A stretch of DNA of 64,000 nt, from NCBI GenBank assembly GCA_030710605.1, contig CP092882.1, positions 20,532,446-20,596,445 on the forward strand, read 5' to 3'. Source of the stretch: Cordylochernes scorpioides (taxonomy: Eukaryota > Arthropoda > Arachnida > Pseudoscorpiones > Chernetidae). Every line of letters begins with the position of its first letter. Positions within the stretch are counted from its first letter, which is position 1. This document shows, piece after piece, positions 1 to 10,560 of the stretch. Both the position numbers and the translations under genes were made by a program. The notes beneath the pieces are model-generated. The model saw only the letters and a list, made by a program, of their open reading frames with translations, did not search any database and had not been told where the DNA came from.

Positions 1-130
1 GGCTCATTTGGATTTGAGGTGTGGTTGAATTAAAATAGGAAATTTGAAAGGCAAAAATATGGGTGGGATTAGAAATAGGTTTAATTATAAAGTAAGTGTT
101 GAGAGATTAAAAGAGGCTGTATACAATATA

Positions 131-338
131 CACTCATTGACCAAACTTAAGGGAGTTGTACCTTTTAGCATGTTTATCAGGATTCAGACAATAACTCTGA
201 AAGATATTTGATACACAGTAACCTTTATTGAAGAGACCCAAGATAACCAAGTGTGACAAAATTGCCTGTCTTTTTAAAAAAAACTAGACAACGGTCTACA
301 TAAAAACTTTTTACTTCATTAAGTTTGGTCCATGAGTG
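131..338. mobile_element. Mariner-type MITE with inverted ends
   Basis: The two ends are inverted copies of CACTCATKGACCAAACTTAA and each is flanked by TA, as in Tc1/mariner elements. The roughly 208-bp interior has no coding capacity. A second, end-eroded copy lies near 27095-27280 and shares the interior. Confidence 0.75.
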
Positions 339-384
339 TATATATACAGTATATAAAGTGAATTATTTTGGTAATAAAGTAAAA

Positions 385-559
385 CTACCACTCTTTAAAG
401 GACATCTAGTTGTAGAGCTAGTGTGTCCTTTTGAAAGAGATGTCCTTTTACCAGAGTTGCTTAATAGTAAAAATGTTCATTTTGGAGATTAAAACTGTCC
501 ATTGTAGAGATGTGTCCTCTAGCAGGAGTGTCTTCTCATGGAGGTGTGTTCTACTGTAT
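385..559. repeat. MITE of the CAGTAGAACCTC family
   Basis: Shares the phrases 'AAAGGACA', 'TAGTAAAAATG' and a closing 'GGAGG...TTCTACTGTA' with about a dozen copies of a roughly 180-bp family. Full copies begin CAGTAGAACCTC and end in its inverse next to TA, which suggests a non-autonomous Tc1/pogo-type element. This copy has a degraded left end. Confidence 0.6.
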
Positions 560-799
560 GTATTTAAGAAGCAGACAAAGTCAGGGTGAAGCCAACAATT
601 AGAATGTACCATGTATTTTATACTTTCAAACACAGTAAAACCAAGCTAAAACTCACCTGGGATATAGCAAAACTTCTCCTATAAAAAAAACCTGATATAA
701 TCCCCATTTTTATTTTGTAATTACTGTGAACTATGGCTATAATAAACCATGGCTATAGTGAACCTTAGGTTCAGTGCCATTGGGGTTCACTATAGAGGT

Positions 800-850
800 G
801 TTATTTCTTATCCCCTTTTGCAAAGATTACACAAATTCTACATGAGTTCA
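800..850 (-). repeat. 3' tail fragment of an RNase H-type non-LTR element
   Basis: On the minus strand this reads as the 3' end 'TGTGTAATCTTTGC...GGGGATAAGAAATAAC', matching the ends of the better preserved copies at 59482-59780 and 62774-63235. Confidence 0.55.
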
Positions 851-959
851 AGAATGGGGTGTAGGGGTGCAGCTTTCGTTGATCATGGCACCATGAAGCA
901 AGCACACTTTGGTGAAAGTCTGATTTTGCCTGTAATTGTGAGGCCATTCCTAACATGGA

Positions 960-1110
960 AGTAGAAGCCTTTGCTGCCGACTCTAACATGAGTACAGACG
1001 CAGCTCCTCCTGGAGAGGGACTTTGCTGAGGTCTATCAACCGAGTCAGTTGAACTCAGGATTTACTAGGGGTTTTTACTGTATGTAAATTGGATGAGGTA
1101 CCAGTTGGAG
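960..1110 (-). repeat. Diverged fragment of the (GAA)n-tailed repeat
   Basis: Phrases such as 'CTAACATGAGTACAGACGC' and 'CAGTTGAACTCAGG' match the fuller copies at 17577-17905 and 32465-32830. Confidence 0.5.
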
Positions 1111-1210
1111 TGGGATTCACCCTGTGATGAAGACCCTGACGAAGTGCCATTTTGTTAATTTTTTGGCCCTAAATATCATTGTTGAAGTAAACCTCCCCGG
1201 TGTGTGACAG

Positions 1211-1282
1211 GCCAAACTGGAGGAAGCCAAGAAGAAGAAAGAAGCCCCCTCCAAGAAAAAGAAATCGAAAGAAGAACTTTGA
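1211..1282 (+). CDS. Possible terminal exon of a gene, lysine-rich with KEEL end
   Basis: A good acceptor (GTGTGTGACAG) is followed by 23 sense codons and a TGA. The peptide begins AKLEEAKKKKEAP and ends KKKKSKEEL. GC content is well above the flanks. A basic tail ending in a KDEL-like tetrapeptide is typical of soluble ER-lumen proteins retrieved by the KDEL receptor. The run of lysines before the signal resembles the end of ERp57/PDIA3-type disulfide isomerases, but that is only suggestive. Upstream exons would lie left of the window, and none was recognised in 1-1210. The same stretch is also open in another frame (1200-1382) without a familiar ending. The gene would converge tail to tail with sin3 across 17 kb of repeats. 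Confidence 0.42.
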   Translation, partial: AKLEEAKKKKEAPSKKKKSKEEL

Positions 1283-1835
1283 GTTCCTCCCATCCCCTTT
1301 TCACCCACTAACACCATGTACATTGACACCAGAGATTTTTGTAGCTTTTTTTATAACAACACCTGTGCAATTCCAATTGTGAAATGATAATATTTTCTAT
1401 CATGTTTAGTAATTTTTTGTTTATATCTTTTTTAAACTTTTTCATTTCTCTACAAGACTCTTAAGTTTTTCTTTTATTTCATTACATTAATATATATATA
1501 TATTTTTTAATTTAAACATGAAAGGGAACATATTTTTGAGTTTGTTTATGAAAATCATGGAACCCATTTTTTTCTCTCTTCTGTGCATTTATTTCTAACA
1601 CTATTTATTTATTAAGTTTTTCTATTAAAGAATCTGAGCTAGTTTGAAACTCTTTCTCTCTCTGCTTTTTTTTTACATAAAAAATAAAAGTTATTTTTTG
1701 ATCTACTGTCTCTTCATTAAATAGGGGAAACCACATTTGTGATGTAGTCAACTTTTTAAAATGCTGGGCAGGTTTTTCCCAATGATGAACCAACTGAGAA
1801 TTGTATGGGTGAACATCAATATTTCAAAAAGAAGA
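1283..1835. other. A/T-rich stretch, possible 3' UTR
   Basis: No coding signal. AATAAA occurs at 1683-1688 and ATTAAA nearby, so this could be the 3' UTR of the exon ending at 1282. Otherwise nothing is recognised. Confidence 0.35.
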
Positions 1836-1912
1836 ACCCCTGCCTACTTCTACCCACCATGATTATCATGGCCTGTACCACGTGTACTAGGGATAAGCAA
1901 AAGAAAAAAAAG
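1836..1912 (+). repeat. tRNA-SINE, 3' end fragment
   Basis: Contains the diagnostic 3' block 'CCACCATGATTATCATGG...CTAGGGATAAGCAAAAG' with an A-rich tail. Confidence 0.75.
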
Positions 1913-1926
1913 AAGAACCTTTCTTT

Positions 1927-2090
1927 GATAAGGCACAATTTAGATTATAGATTATAAACACAAGGTAATAAGACCAAATCCAAATAAATAATAGTCAGTA
2001 CTTTTGTCTGAAGATGGTAACAACGCTGTTACCGAAACGTCACACACTATTCATTTGGATTTGGTCTTATTACCTTGTGTTTAAGAACCT
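1927..2090. repeat. Foldback repeat with hammerhead-like core
   Basis: Left arm runs from 'GATAAGGCACAATTT' through 'AAGGTAATAAGACCAAATCC'. The right arm is its inverse and carries CTGAAGATGG, a hairpin, then CCGAAACGTC. The pattern recurs throughout the window, and the fullest copy is 41311-41603. Confidence 0.75.
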
Positions 2091-2405
2091 TTTTTTTTAA
2101 TTATCTTTATTTAGTACACGTGGTACAGGCCATGATAATCATGGTGGGTAGTTAGCGACTGCTTTTTACTGTAAGCGCACCACATGTCTACAATGTGTAA
2201 AGCAGTTCGACTTTGCACTTACAAATATGCCAGAGCCCCGTTTGTTTACTTGCACTCGCTGGTGGGGTTGGACTTTTGCAAGAATCGGGGGCCATTGGAG
2301 CATTTTTTTTTTTTTCAAACAGAAAAAAGTGTCCAATGCGGGAATCGAACCCGGGTCATAGTGGTCGAAAACCAAACGGTTTGCCAGCCTTCCACCGACC
2401 CCCGT
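2088..2405 (-). mobile_element. tRNA-derived SINE, near full length
   Basis: On the minus strand there is a tRNA-like head with B box GGGTTCGATTCCCGC, then a conserved body ('GCACTCGCTGG' region), the block 'CCACCATGATTATCATGGCC', and an A-rich tail. These are the pol III promoter parts expected of a tRNA SINE. It adjoins, and may have landed in, the older copy at 2406-2640. Confidence 0.85.
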
Positions 2406-2640
2406 GCTTTTACTGTAAATGCACCACATGTCTACACTTATAGAAAACAGTTTGACTTTTTTACTTACAAATCTGCCAGAGGTCATTTAGTTACTTACTG
2501 GTGTGGTAGGATTTTTTAGTAAGAATCAGGAGCCATTGAAGCATTTTCTGAAGAAAGAAAAAATCTCAATACAGGATTTGTTCCCGGGATGTGGCTGTCA
2601 AAATGGATGGTGTCTACCTTGCTCCCCACCAACCCTGCAA
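2406..2640 (-). repeat. Old diverged tRNA-SINE
   Basis: Recognisable body and head ('TGCACCACATGTCTAC', 'TCCCGGG' region), but with many substitutions and no A-rich end of its own. Confidence 0.6.
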
Positions 2641-2769
2641 TGGCCTACAACAACGAGTGGTCACCCCCCTGCTGACCAAAGTAAAAATTCTCCCCCCATT
2701 ATAACTGTGAAAATGAATAGGAACTATGTTGTTTTCTCACCATGAAGGAATAGAATGTAGAGGCCAAAT

Positions 2770-2863
2770 ATCCTTTTTTTTTCTTATCCCTAGTACATGT
2801 GGTACAGGCCATGATAATCATGATGGGTAGAAGTTGGCGACTGCTTTTATTGTTAGTGCACCA
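2770..2863 (-). repeat. 3' half of a SINE split by a Penelope-like element
   Basis: The SINE reads in from its A tail to '...GTGCACCAC' and stops abruptly. The next consensus bases (ATGTCTAC) resume at 4369, after the Penelope-like insertion. Confidence 0.8.
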
Positions 2864-3454
2864 CTGGAGAGAAATAGAATCTTCAGAGAATTAAAAAACA
2901 ACAATTACCCTAGCAGTTTTGTCGAAAAACATTTTTATAAACCAAAATCTCCACCTTTAAATAACACCCCTGATCAATCAAAAAAACTTTACTGCTCCCT
3001 CCCCTACAGCTACGGCTCTGAACGCATCGCCAGAGTCCTAAAGAGATACAACATCATAACTACCTATCAATCATCTTTAAATTTAAAAAAGGCCCTACGC
3101 CATCCAGACACTAAACAAATCAACAAAATGGAAAACAAAACCAACGTAATTTACAAAATACCTTGCAACAATTGCCAAGCTAATTATATAGGTGAAACCA
3201 GCAAACCACTTAAAGATCGTTTAAATCAACACAAATCAGGACTAAGGAATTACAACCCACTGTCTCTCCTTGTAGATCATGCACTGAAAAACAACCACAC
3301 TCCGGATTTCGAAAATACAGCTGTTTTATACCAGAACATTAAAGAAAAACACTGCCGATTGTTCTTAGAAAGCTGGGCCTCTGCAGAAGACACAGAAAGC
3401 ATAAATAGAAAAATTGATTTACCGGACATCTACACACCATTTAGATCTTCTTAA
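2864..3454 (+). pseudogene. 5'-truncated Penelope-like element, GIY-YIG endonuclease end
   Basis: About 196 codons are open from the SINE junction to a TAA. The segment holds a GIY-YIG nuclease core: 'NVIYKIPCNNC', then 'YIGET' and 'RLNQHKSG', followed by a glutamate-bearing 'LESW' and the family ending 'INRKIDLP'. In Penelope-like retroelements this nuclease follows the reverse transcriptase and nicks the target. The reverse transcriptase is absent here, as expected for 5' truncation during target-primed insertion. There is no proper start codon and the piece is presumably dead. Confidence 0.85.
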
Positions 3455-3540
3455 TTTTTTTGTCTAATCATTTTAATTTCAATTAGTTATTTTTATTTTT
3501 AAATTGACTTATTTTATACTATTTTAAAGGGAGAGGTGCC

Positions 3541-3597
<57 letters not shown>

Positions 3598-4368
3598 TAA
3601 CTTTGCTTTATTTAATTTTTTTTGCTTTAATGAATTTTTAAATTTTGTTGTAATACCCGCGATTTCTTTAATTATATTTTCACACATTAGTAATCCCCTG
3701 TAATTAATACATACCACTTGTTTAATTTTTTTTCATTTATCGCTTCAAAACGCAAAAGTATTGATACATTAAATATATAACATATTACATGTAATACTTT
3801 AAACTTTTTTAGTTTCCACTTTTTAATTTAATTTTTCTCATTTATTGATCCTAAATTGTTTTAACTTCCATTTCAATGCATTTTTATAATTTTTTTTACT
3901 TACATATAAATCGATCTCCTTAAATTTTGAAATTAATTTTTTTAAATACCCACATTTTTTTGTTAAACGTTTTAAAAAAGTTCATACAGTTTATTGTTTA
4001 AATCATTTTAAATTTAATTTCAAATGTTTTAATAGATACATATATTTTTACATTTATCTCTTAATGAATTATTTTTATGTACTTATTACAATTTTTTTAA
4101 AATATAAAGATAGAACTCATTTTTTCCTTTAATATTTAAATATATTTTACATATTTGATTGCAATTTTTATAATAATTTTTTCATTCACAAATTTCTCCC
4201 ACCTACTCTGTATTTTAATTGATTTCAACTGTGATATTATAACACTATGCGGCGCTGAGTTTGTGTGTACAAAAATGTAATGCCTCGATAAAGGTTGGCG
4301 TTCAGCCAGCCGAAATATTGGCAAAATAAATATTTTAGTAAATCCAATATATGCCTTTTTATTATCTA
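3455..4368 (+). mobile_element. 3' region of the Penelope-like element
   Basis: A/T-rich non-coding tail of the same insertion, with a poly(T) run at about 3541-3589. Near its end, 4282-4320 forms a GGTTGGC/GCCAGCC hairpin followed by CGAAATATTGGC. That layout resembles the hammerhead motif known from Penelope-like termini, here with degenerate core bases. The element ends in 'CCTTTTTATTATCTA', a string also seen inverted near 55147-55260. Confidence 0.7.
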
Positions 4369-4595
4369 ATGTCTACATATGTGAAGAGCAGTTCAAATTT
4401 GCACTTACAAATGTCCCAGAGCCCCATTTGTTTACTTGCACTTGGTGGTGGGGTTGGACTTTTGCAAGAATTGGGAGCCATTAGAGCATTTTTTAAAAAA
4501 ATCTATAAAAAGTGCCCAATGCGGGAATCGAACCCGGGTCATTCATAGCGGTCAAAAACCAATGGTTTAGACCATCCTTCCACCGACCCCCCCCA
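4369..4595 (-). repeat. 5' (tRNA-head) half of the split SINE
   Basis: Continues the copy broken at 2863. It has body, linker and head with B box GGGTTCGATTCCCGC on the minus strand, then the GGTCGGTGG start. Confidence 0.8.
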
Positions 4596-4904
4596 GCCAA
4601 ATATCCTTTCTGACTAATTAAAAATAGCTAACCACGTTTTGGGCTGTTGGTCCTCATCAGAATGGTGCAAGCTGTTCCTCAACAACCAACAATTAATTTA
4701 TATTTATTCCAAGAGATGGCACAAGCTATTAGACACTTAGTTGCACGATCAGATGTATTTATTTTCTTAATTTCCCACCTGATCCCAGTAAAATTCAACT
4801 TTTGTACTATTTTTTCACATAGTTTGGTATTCTCATGCCCTTCCAGGTGTAATTAAATACCTATATATTATATATTTATAAATATATGTAATTCTACTAT
4901 CCTC
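4596..4904. other. No recognised feature
   Basis: A/T-rich sequence with no convincing coding or repeat structure. Confidence 0.4.
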
Positions 4905-5185
4905 AAAGCTTATGTCCATAGTTCTTCTAAAATACCCATTCCAAGAGTCTACCAACAGTATCACTATAAAAGGAAGTTCCAAAAATGCAATATAACAGCG
5001 GTATGGTAGATTAAACTGGCGAAACCGCTGGGAGGGTTCACCACTGATGAGCCAGGCCCTCCCTTTAATTTTTCCATTGCAGTAAGGGCAGTAGAAATTG
5101 TTTAATTTCAAAAAGAATCTTACGCCTTTAAAATAGTTTCGAATTTTGATAACAGATGGCGCGCAAGTGCATCAAATTAAATACC
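4905..5185 (+). repeat. Hairpin repeat family HP1
   Basis: Contains a 10-bp stem (TGGCGAAACC with GGTTCACCA) and a second GGGAGGG/CCCTCCC pairing around CTGATGAGCC. These are followed by 'TTGCAGTAAGGGCAGTAG' and 'AACAGATGGCGC'. Related copies lie near 9050, 10385, 13285, 40470, 41650 and 54480. Confidence 0.7.
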
Positions 5186-5284
5186 TGTTTCATGATTTTT
5201 CAGATATTTGAGATTAAAATGAGTCTATCCTAAATATGACCTAACATATTGTATGCAAATAAAAAATGTTACAGATTATATTAA

Positions 5285-7525
5285 CCCTTAACTGGACGGG
5301 TTGGGTAGATTCCGCCCATGCATAAACTTAATATAGGAAAAATATATATTTTTCGTTTACTGAGAGCTAACAGCTTTGGTGTATTCTAATTTTACAGTGA
5401 TACAAACAATTTCCATTCATCGTTTAAAAATATAAGTTTTGGGAGGGCGGTTAAATTTGCATGTGTGGGCGGATTCCGCCCATGCCGTCCAGAAGCGTGA
5501 GAATTTTTCATGTTAGGGTTATAGCTGATTGCTCATTCTCGAGTCGCTTTCTTCCGCTATTTTTTAGCTTCCATTCATAAAATAAGACTTCTTTCTCTGG
5601 CTAAGTAGAATTTATTCTTTTAGATTAAAAAAAACAACTTCCTTAATTTTTTTTATCAAGGTAAGACTTTTTATTTTTGAAATTCTATTTATAATGGAAG
5701 ACGAAATTTTGAATAAGAATTTTGACGATGATTCTGAAACTGAAAATTATTCATTGAAGGAATCTTCAGATGTCAGTACAGATGAGGAATGTGATTCAAT
5801 TCTTACCACTGTTCAAATGTCTTCAAGTAATTGTTTCATTGGGAAAAATGGCTATAAGTGGAACAAGAATCATGCAATAATTGGAAGAACCCGTTCTCAT
5901 AACATAATTACACACTTACCTGGTCTGAAAGGCCCTGCTAAACCGAAGCCAAATTGTGGCATAGATATATTCAACTTATTTTTTACTGCCGTAATTATAA
6001 AACAAATATCTGAATTTACAAATGCAAAAATTGAAGAATTTCGCCAAAGAATTTCAGATTTGACCAAAAGTACTTACTCAAATTTTACAAGTGAAATAGA
6101 AATAAGAGCATTCTTAGGTTTGTTGTATCTAGCTGGAGTTTACAAATCAGGTCATGAAAATGTAGAATCTTTGTTTGCCTCAGATGGAACAGGCCGTGAC
6201 ATTTTTCGCTCTGTAATGAGTGTGAAGCGTTTCCTTTTTCTATTACTTTGTATTAGATTTGATAATTTCAAGACAAGATGCAAAGAAGATAGACTCTCAC
6301 CCATAAGAGATATTTTCCAAACCATTATTGAAAAATTTCAAAGTTGTTATACACCTGCTGAATACCTTACTGTTGACGAAATGCTTGTAGGGTTTCGGGG
6401 AAAATGTCCATTCAAAATTTATATACCCTCAAAACCTAATAAATATGGGATAAAAATAGTGATACTAGCAGACTCAAGAACACATTATATGTATAATGCA
6501 ATGGTATATACAGGAAAATCTAAAACTCCAAAGTCAAAAGAACTATCCCTGCCAACCCAAATAGTTTTAGATATTAGTCGACCACTTTGGAAGAGTAATA
6601 GAAATATTACAGCAGACAACTGGTTTACTTCAATAGAATTAGTTGATAAGTTGAAAGAACATGGCCTTACATATTTAGGAACGATGAGAAAGAACAAACC
6701 TCAGATTCCACCACAATTCCAACCGCATCCTAAAAGAGAATCAGGAACATCTATTTTTGGTTTCTCTGGAACAAAAACTTTAGTCTCCTATGTTCCCAAA
6801 AAATAAAATCAGTAATCCTTATATCTTCGATGCATCATGACAATAAATGTGATGAAACAACAGGAAAACCTGACATTATAATGAATTATAATCTAACAAA
6901 AGGAGGTGTAGATACCATTGACCAAATGGTCTCTAATTTTTCTACCTCTCGTCGATCCAGAAGATGGCCTTTGGCACTTTTTTATGCCCTCTTAGATATC
7001 ACAGCTCTGAATTCTTACATCATCTTCAACTATCAGATTGATAAAAAGGATCAAAAAGAAAGAAGTACCTTTATTGTTGATCTTGGGAGATCCTTGATTG
7101 ATGAACACCTGGCCACACGTAATCTAAATTCCCTCCCGCTGGAATTACAGATGACAATAAAAAAATTCAAAAATAATGATGGTTCAAGTACATCAAGAGG
7201 ATCTACGATGCCACAAGAATCTGATACTCCAAAAAGGTGCTACAAATGTCCATCAAAAAATGCGGGAAAAGTGAAAACCTTATGCTCTGTATGTAAACTA
7301 ACCGTCTGTAAAAAATATTTCTTAATTATTTGTGAAAACTATAAATACATTATATTTAGAATTTTTAGAAGTCAAAATCTATATTAACATTTGTAATCAT
7401 TAAATAATCTTTCAAATATTGATTTAATTCATTATTTAGCGCTTTTTTCGTAAAGGTACATATGTGGGTTGAATCTACCCACCCCGTCCAGTTACGTAAG
7501 AAAAAATCACCCGTCCAGTTAAGGG
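5285..7525 (+). mobile_element. piggyBac element with TTAA target duplication
   Basis: Both ends carry the inverted repeat CCCTTAACTGGACGGG, and TTAA flanks it at 5281-5284 and 7526-7529, the signature of piggyBac insertion. Just inside each end a second copy of the AACTGGACGGG...GTAGATTC motif forms a sub-terminal repeat. Length is about 2.24 kb, with one transposase gene inside. Confidence 0.93.
5694..7387 (+). pseudogene. piggyBac transposase, single frameshift
   Basis: The 370-codon first part has an acidic N-terminus and the DDE-fold region of piggyBac, with 'LTVDEMLVGFRGKCPFKIY' and 'KYGIKIVILAD'. After a frame change at the A run near 6799-6804, the second part continues with 'MHHD', 'GKPDIIMNYN' and 'KGGVDTIDQM', family landmarks around the last catalytic aspartate. 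It ends in a cysteine-rich zinc-binding segment (CYKC ... CSVC ... C). One homopolymer indel is the only clear lesion, so the copy is either recently dead or affected by a sequencing error. It is a cut-and-paste enzyme acting on the inverted repeats that flank it. Confidence 0.9.
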
Positions 7526-7683
7526 TTAATAAAGTTATGGCCTATGACAAAAAATATGGCGGTGATAGCATATAGGAGATAAGATCTGATAATTATAACT
7601 TATCTGATTATAAAATATAATATATGAAATATAATAACAGTGTTATTATATTTCAATTCAAAATATATTACATATTCATTTAT

Positions 7684-8103
7684 GCAAAGGAGGTTGTCGG
7701 TGGAAGGATGGTCTAAATCGTTGATTTTAGACTGCTACAACCTGGGTTTGCTTCCCGCATTGGACACTTTTTTTTATGATTTAAAAGAAAAAAATAATCC
7801 AATGGCCCCTGAGCCAATGTTAACTCACAGATTAAAAACAATTAATTTGGCAGTATTATTTGTTTACAAACACGTGCAAAAACTTATAAATGCTCCAATG
7901 GCCCCTGATTCTTGCAAAAGTCCAACCCCATCAGCGAGTGCAAGTAACCAAATGGGGCTCTGGCACATTTGTAAGTGCAAAGTCGAACTGCTTTTCACAT
8001 GTGTAGACATGCGGTGCGCTTACAGTAAAAGCAGTTGCCTACTTCTACCCACCATGATTATCTTGGCCTGTACCACATGTACTAGAGATAAGCAAAAAAA
8101 TTT
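7684..8103 (+). mobile_element. tRNA-SINE, long variant with inserted block
   Basis: Head at 7690 (GTCGGTGGAAGG), B-box-like GGGTTTGCTTCCCGC, then a roughly 95-bp extra segment with 'ACTCACAGATTAAAAACAAT' before the normal body and A-rich tail. The same extra block is at 25838-25935, so it defines a subfamily. Confidence 0.75.
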
Positions 8104-8449
8104 AAGCAAAGGATTGGTGTTCCTCCAGTGCCCTTGAAATACTAAAATTGTCACACAAAGAAACCTAATTTTTTTTTATTTCTGGATCAAAAATATGTTA
8201 TTTTTATTCTGATATAAAATATCGTCTGTAAATTGATACCTAGTTACAGAGCTGAAGTGTCTATTAATAAAAGTTTATAATTATTAAAATAGTAATTAAC
8301 AAATTCTATGTTTGAAATTATGGAAGTGGCTTCTATTATTGTGTGTGTGTGTGTGTGTGGTATATGCAATTATCCCTATGAAAATTCAAAACTATTATAG
8401 ATGTGTATGATTCTTTTAAAAATTAAATAATGTTCTCTACTTCCATTAC
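8104..8449. other. A/T-rich, with a (GT)n microsatellite
   Basis: A pure GT run lies at about 8339-8358. Nothing else is recognised. Confidence 0.5.
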
Positions 8450-8879
8450 TGATAAGGCACAATTTGGATTATTCAATATTCTATATACAGTTACGAGCGT
8501 CATTCTTCATCAGTCATCTCTGTCACGGTTTGCTTTTTTTTTTTTTGGAATGGCGCTCTCCTATTGGTTGGCTACGATCACGCCACCTTTGCCCCCCCCC
8601 ACTCGCTTTTTCGTTTTTGTAACTATTGTGTTGGAGCGGGTCGCTCCTTAAATAAATGCATATATTAGTTAATAACCAAATGGAATCCTCTCTTTCTTTT
8701 TCCCAGTAAGAGACGCCTACGGAAGCCAACAGTACATAGACAGATAAAGCACATAGGCTATAGTTATTAACTAACATATGCATTTATTTAAGGCGCCAAT
8801 TTATAATTGTAACAAATAGTATTTGAATCATAACATTCAATCGGGTAAAACGCGGGCGTTGGCTGGGTCATTCGGCTAG
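8450..8879 (+). mobile_element. Non-autonomous Helitron
   Basis: The 3' end has a GC hairpin (GCGGGCGTT...) followed about 10 nt later by CTAG before T, the Helitron CTRR-T terminus. The body contains a CCAAT-like 'CCTATTGGTTGGCTACG'. Body and end recur at 58348-58753, and a body fragment is inverted near 29400-29585. The 5' boundary is not certain. Confidence 0.65.
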
Positions 8880-8880
8880 T

Positions 8881-8985
8881 AGATTATAAACACAAGGTAA
8901 TAAGACCAAATAAATAAATAGTGTGTGACGTTTCAGTAACAGCGTTGTTACCATCTTCAGACAAAAGTGTTGAATGATTTTTGTT
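8881..8985. repeat. Half copy of the foldback repeat
   Basis: One arm only: 'AAGGTAATAAGACC', then GACGTTTC, a hairpin and CATCTTCAG, the minus-strand hammerhead-like core. It starts right at the Helitron terminus. Confidence 0.65.
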
Positions 8986-9049
8986 TAGATATCTCTCTGT
9001 TTTTTTAAGATTGAAAATGATGTTTTATGGTTACTCTTGTTCTGGTCTG

Positions 9050-9200
9050 AGGCTCTTGACTCCCATTAATTTTTCATTACAGTAAGGGCAGTAGAGAAAA
9101 TTATTTAAATGTTAAAAGAATCATACCCATCTATAATACCTCTTTGAATTCTCATAACAGATGGGCTATTAATTCATCATAATTTAATTATCCCTATATT
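9050..9200 (+). repeat. HP1 repeat fragment
   Basis: Shares 'TTACAGTAAGGGCAGTAG' and 'AACAGATGG' with the fuller HP1 copy at 4905-5185. Confidence 0.5.
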
Positions 9201-9237
9201 TAGGACTAAATTACTTTTTTTATTTTCTGATTAAAAA

Positions 9238-9455
9238 AAAAAATGCTCCATAGACCCCCGATTCTTTCAAAAGTCCAACCCCACCAGCGAGTGCAAGTCA
9301 CCAAACGGGGACTCTGGCACATTTGTAAGTGCAAAGTCGAACTGCTTTCACATGTGTAGACATGTGGTGCACTTAGAGTAAAAGCAGTCGCTTACTTCGA
9401 CCCACCATGATTAGCATGGCCTGTACCACATGTACTAGGGATAAGCAAAAAAAAA
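9238..9455 (+). repeat. tRNA-SINE lacking its head
   Basis: Body from 'AATGCTCCATAGACCCCCGA' to 'CTAGGGATAAGC' with A-rich tail. The tRNA-like part is absent. Confidence 0.75.
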
Positions 9456-9797
9456 AATTACATATTGGATTCAAACAGATTATTTTGATAAAATATTGTT
9501 ACGATGAGAAAGCAAGGAAAAACCCGCCGTGGTAGCAAGTAGAGTCAGTTTGACCATATGTGTTCACCCCATGGTGAGGATGGACCAGTTAAGAAGAAAT
9601 TCCATCTGACAGTCAGCAGTGAAGTCCCTGTTGTTGGATGATGTATGTTATTTGTTCTCCATGAATACACAAAGATAAAAAAATCAGCAGTCACACGGTG
9701 CAAACAGAGATCCTTATTGATCCAGCATGCTCATTTGGTCATCCTCGACACAGCAGCAGCATAAATGTATCAAAGAAATTTTTCCATCATTACAAAT
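9456..9797. other. No recognised feature
   Basis: Mixed-composition sequence without coding signal or obvious repeat match in this window. Confidence 0.4.
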
Positions 9798-9970
9798 ACG
9801 GTAGAATTTCTGTGAAAGATCACTCTCACTAGAGGAGACCTCTCTACAAAGGACAGTTTTCATCTGCAAAATTACTATTTTTACTATTTAACAACTCCCT
9901 AGTAAGAGGACACCACTCCCTAAAGGACACTTTAGCTCTGCAATTAGGTGTCCTTTACAGGGATGTTCTA
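9798..9970. repeat. MITE of the CAGTAGAACCTC family
   Basis: Contains the family phrases 'CTACAAAGGACAGTTTTCAT', 'TTTTTACTATTTAACAACTC' and 'CCTAAAGGACACTTTAGCTC', with diverged ends. Confidence 0.65.
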
Positions 9971-9979
9971 CTTGTTTGT

Positions 9980-10177
9980 TTTTTTTGCTTATCCCTAGTA
10001 CATGTGGTACAGGCAATGATAATCATGGTGGGTAGAAGAAGGTGACTGCTTTTATTGTAAGTGCACCACATGTCTAAACATGTGAAAAGCAGTTCGACTT
10101 TGCACTTACAATGTGCCAGAGCCCCATTTGGTTATTTGCACTCGCTGGTGGGGTTGGACTTTTGCAAGAATCGGGAG
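9980..10177 (-). repeat. tRNA-SINE, 3' two-thirds
   Basis: A-tail end and body are present up to 'GCAAGAATCGGGA'. The head is missing, and the next bases look like a MITE end (GGAGGTTCTACTATA). Confidence 0.75.
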
Positions 10178-10384
10178 GGAGGTTCTACTATACTACTATC
10201 TGTCTTTCTATAAATTTGAAGTAAAAGATCCCAACAGATTAATCAAGGCAATTTGTTCTTTATTGTAAAACTTGAAGCTTCAGTAAGGAGTCACTGTCAT
10301 AGTGTCAAGTTTGAAATATGCAAATAGGCTAATAATATACAAATATGTATATTTCTTTTAAAATATGTGATAAATGGTTATTTC

Positions 10385-10560
10385 TGTGAGGACATTGGCT
10401 GCTGGGATTACCAGATCCAAAAAAAAAAAAGGTTCAATACTGATGAGCCCGGTCCTCACAATTATTTTTATCCTTGCAGTAAAAGCAGTATGAAATTATT
10501 TTATTAATAAAATAATCCTTTATATACACGTGTGTCATAAATATTTCAAATTTACAATAT
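10385..10560 (+). repeat. HP1 repeat fragment
   Basis: 'GTGAGGACATTGG' pairs with 'CGGTCCTCAC' around ACTGATGAGCC, followed by 'TTGCAGTAAAAGCAGTA', as in the other HP1 copies. Confidence 0.5.

Noticed and set aside
5010..5070. HP1 core with CGAAAC and CTGATGAG as a hammerhead ribozyme
   Set aside because: The order GAAA before CUGAUGA would require an open stem II form, but only 19 nt lie between them. That is too few for stems I and III. The bases are better explained as one hairpin (TGGCGAAACC with GGTTCACCA).
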